Positions 1 through 5,259 of a stretch of 5,816 nucleotides of DNA are shown piece by piece. The notes beneath the pieces were generated by a model that was not told the DNA's origin, did not search any database, and saw only the letters and a program-made list of their open reading frames with translations. This DNA is from Candidatus Zixiibacteriota bacterium. Lineage in GTDB: Bacteria; Zixibacteria; MSB-5A5; CAIYYT01. The position numbers were made by a program, and so were the translations under genes. Location of the stretch: positions 1 through 5,816 of the forward strand of contig CAUJJY010000277.1 of NCBI GenBank assembly GCA_963205155.1, read 5' to 3'. Within the stretch, counting starts at the first letter, position 1, and each line of letters begins with the position of its first letter.

Positions 1-107
1 ATTTCGTAATCAACATTGAATTTGTCCAGCGCTTCGGCTGCGCCTTTCATGACCGGTAGATCCGAATCGCTCCCCATCAAAATCGCGACCAGTGGCTTGT
101 TATCCAT
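1..107 (-). CDS. purE: PurE, N5-carboxyaminoimidazole ribonucleotide mutase (5' part only)
   Basis: PurE is a cytoplasmic enzyme of de novo purine synthesis. Class I enzymes convert N5-CAIR, made by PurK, to CAIR. Only the first 35 codons are present; the gene continues past the left edge. The translation begins MDNKPLVAILMGSDSDLPVM, and residues 12-20 (GSDSDLPVM) are the hallmark phosphate/ribonucleotide-binding loop of the family, followed by the usual K-x-A-A-E-x-L helix. The ATG at 105-107 is preceded on the minus strand by AAAGGA with a 7-base spacer, which fixes the start. A purK partner, if linked, would lie further left. The class (I or II) cannot be settled from this piece, though the N-terminus looks like the bacterial class I form. 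The identification is secure. Confidence 0.93.
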   Translation of the reverse strand, partial: MDNKPLVAILMGSDSDLPVMKGAAEALDKFNVDYE

Positions 108-187
108 TTGAATCCTTTCTCAATCTCTCGACTACTCACCCGGCATTCCCCTGCTGCCGCCAATGACTTTCAGTACGATTAAAACGA

Positions 188-216
188 ATGATATCAAACT
201 CCGGTTGGCGATGCAA
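188..216 (-). promoter_or_regulatory. Candidate sigma-70-type promoter of purE
   Basis: On the minus strand, TTGCAT (216-211) is followed after exactly 17 bases by TATCAT (193-188). The -10 matches the consensus at five of six positions; the -35 matches only at the TTG. Transcription would begin near 181 and give a leader of about 74 bases before the purE ATG. I saw no PurR-like operator or purine riboswitch fold in this leader. The call rests on motif matching only. Confidence 0.3.
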
Positions 217-274
217 TTCAAGAAAGTGACTCGAAACTGATCTTGCGCCAAAGACCCGGAGAGATTTTTGTATC

Positions 275-292
275 CGATGCGCTTGAGCATCG
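275..292. repeat. Inverted repeat CGATGC-N6-GCATCG upstream of the DUF5989 operon
   Basis: Perfect 6-bp arms at 275-280 and 287-292 flank GCTTGA. The repeat lies 13 bases before the first ATG of the DUF5989 gene and directly before TATCAT at 294-299, which resembles a -10 element. It could be an operator in a promoter spacer or a small RNA hairpin. No good -35 is seen at 16-18 bases from TATCAT, so the promoter itself is doubtful. Short arms like these can also occur by chance. Confidence 0.25.
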
Positions 293-305
293 CTATCATT
301 GTCCC

Positions 306-485
306 ATGAGCTTGAAAGAGAAACTCGACGATAACATGTCGTTGGTGGCGGAGTTCTTTCGTTTCGTGCGCCACCGCAAACGCTATTGGCTATTGCCGTT
401 TTTGATTCTGGTTCTGCTGCTCTCCGTGTTCATTGTATTAACCGAGAGCAGCGCGTTCGCACCGTTCATTTACTCATTGTTCTAA
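306..485 (+). CDS. DUF5989-type small membrane protein
   Basis: This 59-residue protein has a basic N-terminal half, a single hydrophobic helix at about residues 29-47 and the C-terminal signature SSAFAPFIYSLF. The core, an E-F-F-R-F stretch, then basic residues R-K-R-Y-W-L-L-P, a hydrophobic run and a final APFIY-x-LF, is the pattern I know from the DUF5989 family of roughly 50-residue peptides. Its biochemical role is unknown; family members often lie beside carbamoyltransferase, SxtJ-like and SGNH genes. The start is uncertain: ATG at 306 gives 59 residues and ATG at 336 gives 49, nearer the usual family length. Neither has a clear Shine-Dalgarno. A TATCAT at 294-299 would place a transcription start about at the 306 ATG, so a leaderless message is possible. 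It is the first gene of a three-gene plus-strand operon, with 20 bases to the next start. Confidence 0.8.
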   Translation: MSLKEKLDDNMSLVAEFFRFVRHRKRYWLLPFLILVLLLSVFIVLTESSAFAPFIYSLF

Positions 486-505
486 GGTACCGACAAGAAA
501 CGAAC

Positions 506-1405
506 ATGAAATTCGGCGACATCATTATAGCGGTTGGAATTACCCTCGCAGTCTTGTTTGCATCCCTATCGCTTTCGAAGCGCGACATCCCCACTACGGA
601 ATACAGCACTGCTTACGACGGATTGACCATAACTCATACTGCGGCGGAAGTGACTCGGGGAGAATTGGCGCCGGCACGTCTTGAGGTTAAGGTTGAGGGC
701 GGACTGCTTCCCGACAGCTCCACACTATTTGTTTACCTACACCCCGCCAACAGCCCGGCGGATACGGCGTTCAGGCGCGCTCCCATGCTGACTGTGCCGG
801 GAGAGGGTCTTGTCTACCGCCGCGATTTGCTAAGCCAGGGTACTGGTAAGAAGTTTGAGTACTACATTCGACTTGTCGCCCCCAAGGATACCACGATGGC
901 GGATACGGTTCTGGCGACTATTCCAGAAGGCAACATCTCCAATCCCAGAGCAGTCTTGAGCGTGCTTTTTGAAGGCACGCCACCAAAGAAAATTTTGATT
1001 GCCCGCATTGCCGTGATGTTTGCTGGATTTCTACTCTTAGTGCTCTCGATGCTTTCCTCGATGACCTACCCAAAAGATCCGGGCGCATTCGTGCGGGCAG
1101 GGAGACTTGCGCTCGTCGGCCTTCTGCTTCTTCTTGTCGGAGTCCTGCTGCTCGGTACCAAGATCGGTCTGGCGACGAACGGCCAAGCCTGGAGTGGAGT
1201 TCCGCTTGGAAGCAATCTTAGCGACTCTGTCTCCGCAGTTCTCATATTATTCTGGCTGATAGTGGTTCTCATTCTCCGCAGGCAAATATTCAAAGGCGAA
1301 TCGTCGGAGGAACTGATTGGGCGAAGAATCCAATACTTGCTGGTTGCCGGAGTGGTGCTCGCGGTAATCACAGCATTGATTCCCGGCGGCATTGGCCGGC
1401 TGTAG
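506..1405 (+). CDS. Five-helix membrane protein of unknown function, operon partner of DUF5989 and SGNH genes
   Basis: I do not recognise a named family for this 299-residue protein. Hydrophobic segments lie at about residues 5-24, 163-186, 199-219, 241-258 and 276-293. Between the first and second sits a soluble domain (about 27-160) rich in beta-prone stretches, probably periplasmic. A polar loop at about 220-240, containing a W-S-G-V-P-x-G run with S-D just before the fourth helix, looks conserved-motif-like. The ATG at 506 was chosen because it begins directly before the first helix; an upstream in-frame extension to 386 would overlap the DUF5989 gene in another frame. Ribosome binding is weak (AAGGT at 484-488 is too far, leaving only purine-rich AAGAAA nearby), hinting at translational coupling to the upstream gene. 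The next gene starts 14 bases after the stop. It may scaffold or transport the substrate of the SGNH partner; this is inference from position. Confidence 0.8.
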   Translation: MKFGDIIIAVGITLAVLFASLSLSKRDIPTTEYSTAYDGLTITHTAAEVTRGELAPARLEVKVEGGLLPDSSTLFVYLHPANSPADTAFRRAPMLTVPGEGLVYRRDLLSQGTGKKFEYYIRLVAPKDTTMADTVLATIPEGNISNPRAVLSVLFEGTPPKKILIARIAVMFAGFLLLVLSMLSSMTYPKDPGAFVRAGRLALVGLLLLLVGVLLLGTKIGLATNGQAWSGVPLGSNLSDSVSAVLILFWLIVVLILRRQIFKGESSEELIGRRIQYLLVAGVVLAVITALIPGGIGRL

Positions 1406-1410
1406 GGGGA
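1404..1410 (+). promoter_or_regulatory. Ribosome binding site deciding the TTG start of the SGNH gene
   Basis: AGGGGGA overlaps the TAG stop (1403-1405) of the upstream membrane protein gene and lies 9 bases before TTG at 1420. It is the only strong Shine-Dalgarno near the beginning of this frame, and the residues after it lead straight into the signal anchor, so the TTG start is preferred. Confidence 0.65.
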
Positions 1411-1419
1411 TCGCTTATC

Positions 1420-2469
1420 TTGTCGCGATTTTTCAAGTACACACTCTTCAGTCTGATAATAATCATCAGTGTTTTCGCATTCCTCGAAGGCGCGTTACGG
1501 ATTCTCGACATAAATCCCCGCGTGGATAACCCTTTCTTCCTTTTGGTGCGCGTCTTTGAATATCCCGATTATTTCAAGAAGGACGCTTCGCTTTTTTGGC
1601 GCTTGCGTCCAGACATCAGGGAAGGAACGGAGTTCCTCGTTGAAGGGACATATCGGACGAATTCGCTGGGGCTGCGCGGTCCGGAGCCACTAATAGATAC
1701 AGCTTCGTCGCAATTGCGTATTGCCTGTTTCGGCAACTCTTGCACCTTCGGTTGGAGACTAGAGGAACCGCAATCTTATCCTGTGAGGCTTGAACAATCG
1801 CTCTCAAGTGAACCGCGTGCTAACAACGTGACAGTCTTTAACTGCGGAGTACCGGGGTACTCTTCATTTCAGGGATGGAAGTTCATGCAGGAGATCCTAC
1901 TGATTTTGAAACCGCAATATGTCACGATCTGCTACGGCTGGAACGACCATTGGGCGGCGGGATTTGACCTCGAAGACAAAAGTCAGCAATCACCGCCTCA
2001 ATGGGTGCTTGATATTCAAAACGTCGCTTCCGCAAGCTATCTGTATCGTGCAACCAAATACTTGCTTCTGTCAAAGTCCGAGAAGTCGCGCGAATATACC
2101 TACAATCGACAGTCTCCGACTTATCGTGTTTCGCTAGATGATTATCGCGATAATCTCCGCTCAATGATTAACTATTGTCTCAATCAAAACATTCGACCGA
2201 TCATTCTGACTGCGCCGATACCTGATATTGAACCGGGGGTTGACACTCCGATGGAAGTATATCACATGCTGTACTGTCAAATTGGTGTGTTTACTGCCGA
2301 GGAGATGAATGTTCCGGTCGTTGATGCGGCGGCGATGTTCGTTGAACATCCGGAATTTTGGGACGATCCCAAAAAGGACTTCATCCACTACAATGCCAAG
2401 GGAGCCGAGTTCATTGCCAAGGAGTTGGCAAGGGTGATCTCTAAAGACCAAATCTCCCAGAGCCGCTGA
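1420..2469 (+). CDS. Membrane-anchored SGNH/GDSL hydrolase family protein
   Basis: SGNH enzymes act as esterases, deacetylases or acyltransferases on glycans and lipids. This 349-residue protein has an N-terminal signal anchor (about 5-26) and then the SGNH blocks in order. Block I is FGNSCTFGW at 104-112 with nucleophile S107; block II is NCGVPGYSS around 141-149; block III is YGWNDHW at 172-178; block V is D320-x-x-H323 in DFIHYN. The RTNSLGLRG run at 79-87 is common just before the fold in anchored members. Block I reads GNS where GDS is usual. The TTG start at 1420 is supported by AGGGGGA at 1404-1410, which overlaps the previous gene's stop and has a 9-base spacer, so the two are translationally linked. 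It is the last gene of the operon, in the context often seen for DUF5989 loci. The substrate is unknown; an exported polysaccharide or lipid-linked glycan is a reasonable guess. Confidence 0.9.
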   Translation: MSRFFKYTLFSLIIIISVFAFLEGALRILDINPRVDNPFFLLVRVFEYPDYFKKDASLFWRLRPDIREGTEFLVEGTYRTNSLGLRGPEPLIDTASSQLRIACFGNSCTFGWRLEEPQSYPVRLEQSLSSEPRANNVTVFNCGVPGYSSFQGWKFMQEILLILKPQYVTICYGWNDHWAAGFDLEDKSQQSPPQWVLDIQNVASASYLYRATKYLLLSKSEKSREYTYNRQSPTYRVSLDDYRDNLRSMINYCLNQNIRPIILTAPIPDIEPGVDTPMEVYHMLYCQIGVFTAEEMNVPVVDAAAMFVEHPEFWDDPKKDFIHYNAKGAEFIAKELARVISKDQISQSR

Positions 2470-2475
2470 CGTCAC

Positions 2476-2507
2476 AAAAAAATCGGCAAACAAGGATGTC
2501 CGCCGAT
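2476..2507 (-). terminator. Probable Rho-independent terminator of the efflux adaptor gene
   Basis: Read on the minus strand, ATCGGC (2507-2502), a 14-base loop and GCCGAT (2487-2482) form a 6-bp stem, followed directly by a run of seven T (2482-2476, sharing one base with the stem). It begins 37 bases after the adaptor stop codon. The stem is short and the loop large, so strength is moderate. There is no T tract on the plus-strand side, so it does not serve the convergent SGNH operon, for which I see no terminator in the 74-base gap. Confidence 0.45.
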
Positions 2508-2543
2508 CATACGTTTCGAGCTGTTTTACTTATTTCCGCAGAT

Positions 2544-3869
2544 TTAGCGCCGCCCGCCTCCGCTGGGAGTCCGCATGCCGGGCATTCCCGACATTTGACC
2601 CATTCGCTGGCGCCATTCCTCCCGGTCCTTCATCATTTGCGAAAACGGAGTTGCATCGACGCTATCGGCTTCCGACAGACCCTCGAGCACTTCGGTGAAA
2701 TCAAGATTACTGGCACCAACAACAATTCTGCGCGGCGTCATTTGGCCGTTCTCAATCACCATCGCCAGCTTTACGTCCTTTGCGGGATACTCCTTGTCCT
2801 GGAATTTCTCGCCAAACCGCGCGGCTTTTTCCGGATTTCCGGCAGTAGGTGCCGCATTGCCATTTGCACCACCCGGGTTTCGGTCACCGACTCCGCCTTG
2901 GCCGCCGCGCGGGCCGCCCATCATTTCGCCGCCCATACCCATCTTCTTGGGATCTTTGACGGCGCCGTTCGGTATTAGAAGCGCATTCTGGGCAAAGGCC
3001 GTGATGATCTCGATGTTGGCGTTCATCCCTGATTTCAATTTGCGTTGGGCGTTGTCAACTTTGGTAGTGACCTCGAAAATTGTCACGTTCTGTTGGACCT
3101 GCGCCATGGGCGCGATCTTTAGCACTTCGCCTTTAAAGGTCTGATCGGGATAAGCATCGGCTTCAACCTCAACCGGCTGGCCCAATTCGACCTTGCCGAT
3201 ATCGGTTTCATCAACCTGGGCGACAATGAACACCGAATCGACCTGCGCAATTTGCATCAGGGCGGTGCCACCGGAAACGTTCGAGATTCCGGAGGCGATA
3301 ATATTCCCAACTTCTACATTACACTGAATGACAAGACCGCTAATCGGCGCTCGGACAACAGTATCATCAAGGCTCTTCTTGGCATTGGAGACACTGGCTT
3401 CGGCACGTACGAGCGACGCCCGCGCCTGTTCGAGTGTCAACTGCTTGCTTTCCATTTCGGCTTCAGAAACCAGCTTCTTATCAAACATCTCTTTTTGGCG
3501 GGCAAATTCGCGTTCAGTGGTCTGTAAAGAGACCTTTGCCACTGCCAGGTCGGCAACGGCCTTGTCGTAGTCAAATTTCACTAATTCCGGGTCTATCTTA
3601 CATAATAGGTCGCCTTGGCGAACATAGTCGCCTTCTTCGAACTGCAGTTGGACGATCTCTCCGGAGGCCTTGGACTTAACCTCGACAGTTTTGACCGGCT
3701 CCACTTTGCCCGTGGAATTGATTGCGACTCGCAGATCTCCGCGCGTTGGCATCACGACCTTACTCTGAACGGCTAAAGCGGTGTCTTGGCCGCCGCCGGA
3801 CCAGAACAGGAAGTAACCTCCGACAGCTGCAGCAATGATGATGACAGTAATAATGAGTAGCTTTTTCAT
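2544..3869 (-). CDS. Efflux pump periplasmic adaptor subunit (HlyD/MacA/RND membrane fusion protein)
   Basis: Proteins of this family bridge an inner-membrane pump (RND or MacB-type ABC) and an outer-membrane channel. In this 441-residue protein a signal anchor (4-22) is followed by the first lipoyl half (about 60-93, with GEIVQLQFEEGDYVRQGDLL), an alpha-helical hairpin (about 98-168, alternating charged and Leu/Ala residues), the second lipoyl half starting at VVRAPISGLV (171-180), a beta-barrel (about 208-290) and a membrane-proximal domain from about 295. A Gly/Met/Asn-rich low-complexity insert (308-345) interrupts the latter, and the C-terminus (about 412-441) is rich in Met and Gly. The ATG at 3869 is preferred over an upstream one at 3920 because it begins the signal anchor, has GGAG 14 bases upstream, and a candidate promoter overlaps the upstream ATG. 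No permease or TolC-like gene adjoins it: the gene is followed by a terminator and a convergent operon, so its pump is encoded elsewhere. Confidence 0.92.
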   Translation of the reverse strand: MKKLLIITVIIIAAAVGGYFLFWSGGGQDTALAVQSKVVMPTRGDLRVAINSTGKVEPVKTVEVKSKASGEIVQLQFEEGDYVRQGDLLCKIDPELVKFDYDKAVADLAVAKVSLQTTEREFARQKEMFDKKLVSEAEMESKQLTLEQARASLVRAEASVSNAKKSLDDTVVRAPISGLVIQCNVEVGNIIASGISNVSGGTALMQIAQVDSVFIVAQVDETDIGKVELGQPVEVEADAYPDQTFKGEVLKIAPMAQVQQNVTIFEVTTKVDNAQRKLKSGMNANIEIITAFAQNALLIPNGAVKDPKKMGMGGEMMGGPRGGQGGVGDRNPGGANGNAAPTAGNPEKAARFGEKFQDKEYPAKDVKLAMVIENGQMTPRRIVVGASNLDFTEVLEGLSEADSVDATPFSQMMKDREEWRQRMGQMSGMPGMRTPSGGGRR

Positions 3870-3919
3870 ACGAGTCTTATACGCTCCAATCAGCCAACGG
3901 GACACAAAATCACCCCCCA

Positions 3920-3947
3920 TTTACAGCAATTTGACAGTCAGCGTCAA
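3920..3947 (-). promoter_or_regulatory. Candidate promoter of the efflux adaptor gene
   Basis: On the minus strand TTGACG (3947-3942, five of six matches) is followed after 16 bases by TGTAAA (3925-3920, four of six). The predicted start near 3913 leaves a leader of about 44 bases to the ATG at 3869 and excludes translation from the alternative ATG at 3920. An imperfectly placed inverted repeat, TTGAC-N7-GTCAA (3931-3947), overlaps the -35 and could be a regulator site. Evidence is motif-level only. Confidence 0.33.
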
Positions 3948-3988
3948 TGAATACTTGCGGCTTTTCAGTGTGAAGTTAGCGGCGGCTA

Positions 3989-4016
3989 CGAGGGCAAGAC
4001 TTTTGCTTTGCCCTCG
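3989..4016 (-). other. Strong hairpin after the TolB-like gene, without a T tract
   Basis: CGAGGGCAA (3989-3997) and TTGCCCTCG (4008-4016) are perfect 9-bp complementary arms around a 10-base loop. On the minus strand it starts 15 bases after the TolB-like stop codon and lies upstream of the candidate adaptor promoter. The sequence after the stem is TAGCCGCCG, so it lacks the U run of a classical intrinsic terminator. It may protect the mRNA 3' end or terminate in a U-independent way. The hairpin is plainly visible; its role is inferred. Confidence 0.5.
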
Positions 4017-4031
4017 CGGGGTCCCAAAAGC

Positions 4032-5114
4032 TTAGTCGATCCAGTCGGCAATGAAGACGTTGGTTTCGCCCTCTTTAGCGTTATTGCGGTTGGAGCAGAA
4101 CACAAATCTCTTTCCGTCGTGCGACCACATCGGAAAGCCATCAAAAGTCGGAATGAAAGTTATCTCCTCCAGTCCGGTACCGTCGACATTGATCATGAAG
4201 ATGTCGAATTCGCGGGGGTTGCCCTGATGATTGGTGCAGAAGACCAGCCGTTTGCCGTCTGGATGCAAGTACGGCGCAAAATTGGCTTTGCCGAGGTTGG
4301 TAATCTGCCGCTTGTTTGAACCGTCAGCGTTCATTATCCAGATTTCCAATTCCGAAGGGCGAATCATGTCCTTGGCTAACAGAGTGGTATAGTCCGTGGA
4401 GTCCTTGGCCGTTTTTGGTCGTGAAGCGCGATAAATGATCTTTGTGCCATCGTAAGAGAAGAACGGTCCCCCGTCGTAGCCCAACTCGTTCGTCAATTGT
4501 TTCAGGCCCGAGCCATCAGGGTTCATTGTGTAGATTTCCAAATCGCCGGAACGCAAAGACGTAAATACGATTTTCTTGCCGTCTGGCGAATAAACGGCTT
4601 CAGCATCGTAGCGTGGCGAGTTGCTGATGTTTTTCAAGTCACTGCCGTCGGGATTTGCCGAATACACTTCAAAACCCGGATACAGTGCCCAGACATAGCC
4701 CATACTGTAGTCCGGCGGCGGTGGACAGGCAGTATCGGCTTCATGAGTCGAGGCGTAGATAATCCGTTTTCCGTCCGGCTGGATGAATGAGCAGGTAGTC
4801 CTTCCCTGCCCCGTTGAGACCAACTTGCGGCCGGAACCGTCAGAATTCATCAGATAAATTTGATCGCAGGCGTAGGGTGCTGCCGACGACTGGAAGATCA
4901 ATTGCTTGGCGTCGTATGAAAAATAGGCCTCGGCATTTTCAGCGCCGAAGGTCAACTGCTTGACGTTTGCCAAGTGGCGTTCTTTGGTGCTCCATGCGGA
5001 GCTATCAACTCCGACTGAAGCGGAGACTTCGTTCGTTGCCGATTCATTGGAAACGAAGTCGATAAATGCGGCAAATGCGAATACAGATACTATGATTAAG
5101 ATAAGTTGCTTCAT
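4032..5114 (-). CDS. Exported TolB-type six-bladed beta-propeller (PD40 repeats)
   Basis: This 360-residue protein begins with a hydrophobic signal segment (about 3-20) and then carries six repeats of the PD40/WD40-like type seen in the TolB C-terminal domain. The blade signature, [S/P]-x-D-G-K followed by I-V-F or I-I-Y, occurs near residues 67, 113, 177, 221, 285 and 332, each linked to a strand ending in N-x-DGS or a variant and then L-T or I-T (for example MNPDGSGLKQLT). Between blades two and three is a Cys-Pro-rich insertion (about 124-147). Such propellers usually bind proteins or peptides in the periplasm; no enzymatic motif is visible. It lacks the TolB N-terminal domain and is not beside pal or tolQRA, so I do not call it TolB. 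The ATG at 5114 has AAGGAG with a 7-base spacer, far better than the upstream ATG at 5189. The gene appears monocistronic, with its own promoter and a hairpin after its stop. Confidence 0.88.
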   Translation of the reverse strand: MKQLILIIVSVFAFAAFIDFVSNESATNEVSASVGVDSSAWSTKERHLANVKQLTFGAENAEAYFSYDAKQLIFQSSAAPYACDQIYLMNSDGSGRKLVSTGQGRTTCSFIQPDGKRIIYASTHEADTACPPPPDYSMGYVWALYPGFEVYSANPDGSDLKNISNSPRYDAEAVYSPDGKKIVFTSLRSGDLEIYTMNPDGSGLKQLTNELGYDGGPFFSYDGTKIIYRASRPKTAKDSTDYTTLLAKDMIRPSELEIWIMNADGSNKRQITNLGKANFAPYLHPDGKRLVFCTNHQGNPREFDIFMINVDGTGLEEITFIPTFDGFPMWSHDGKRFVFCSNRNNAKEGETNVFIADWID

Positions 5115-5146
5115 TTCAATTCTCCTTACGTGGCTACGTTCGGACG

Positions 5147-5175
5147 ATGATACAATCGACGAATGTGACGCGCAA
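5147..5175 (-). promoter_or_regulatory. Candidate promoter of the TolB-like gene
   Basis: On the minus strand TTGCGC (5175-5170, four of six) and TATCAT (5152-5147, five of six) are separated by the ideal 17 bases. Transcription would start near 5140, giving a leader of about 26 bases that contains the AAGGAG ribosome binding site. This start also excludes the longer reading frame from 5189. Confidence 0.42.
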
Positions 5176-5200
5176 AAAGAATTACTCACTTACCTCAACT

Positions 5201-5218
5201 TTGACACTCCTGTGACAC
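5201..5218 (-). promoter_or_regulatory. Tandem TGTCA direct repeat, Pho-box-like, upstream of the TolB-like promoter
   Basis: The minus strand reads GTGTCAC-AGGA-GTGTCAA: two 7-base units sharing GTGTCA, separated by 4 bases (11-base period). This is the layout of PhoB and other OmpR-family binding sites, and the TGTCA core matches the Pho box. It sits about 25 bases upstream of the candidate -35, farther than in typical PhoB promoters. The assignment to a particular regulator is speculative. Confidence 0.3.
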
Positions 5219-5259
5219 AAAGCAAGCGTTAAAGCGCCAAAAAACCTGATTTCAAGCAG

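Noticed and set aside
132..374. An 80-codon minus-strand frame upstream of purE, antisense to the start of the DUF5989 gene.
   Set aside because: It has no recognisable domain or ribosome binding site, overlaps the DUF5989 gene and covers the likely purE promoter.
1066..1392. A 108-codon minus-strand frame inside the five-helix membrane protein gene.
   Set aside because: Its composition (Ser/Thr/Arg/Pro-rich) is that of an antisense shadow of hydrophobic helices; no start signal or motif.
2496..2978. Plus-strand frames across the adaptor gene (also 2695-3144 and 3252-3679).
   Set aside because: They are antisense to a clearly conserved adaptor protein; the Pro/Gly-rich segments mirror its Gly-rich insert.
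2544..5114. The adaptor and TolB-like genes read as one operon.
   Set aside because: The 162-base gap holds a strong hairpin and a separate promoter candidate, so independent transcription is more likely; co-transcription is not excluded.
4032..5114. Calling this gene tolB of the Tol-Pal system.
   Set aside because: Only the propeller is present, the TolB N-terminal domain is missing, and no tolQRA, pal or cpoB gene is adjacent.
5239..5259. Run of six T on the minus strand just after the GTPase gene, considered as a terminator.
   Set aside because: The preceding sequence forms only a 3-bp stem before a mismatch, too weak for an intrinsic terminator.
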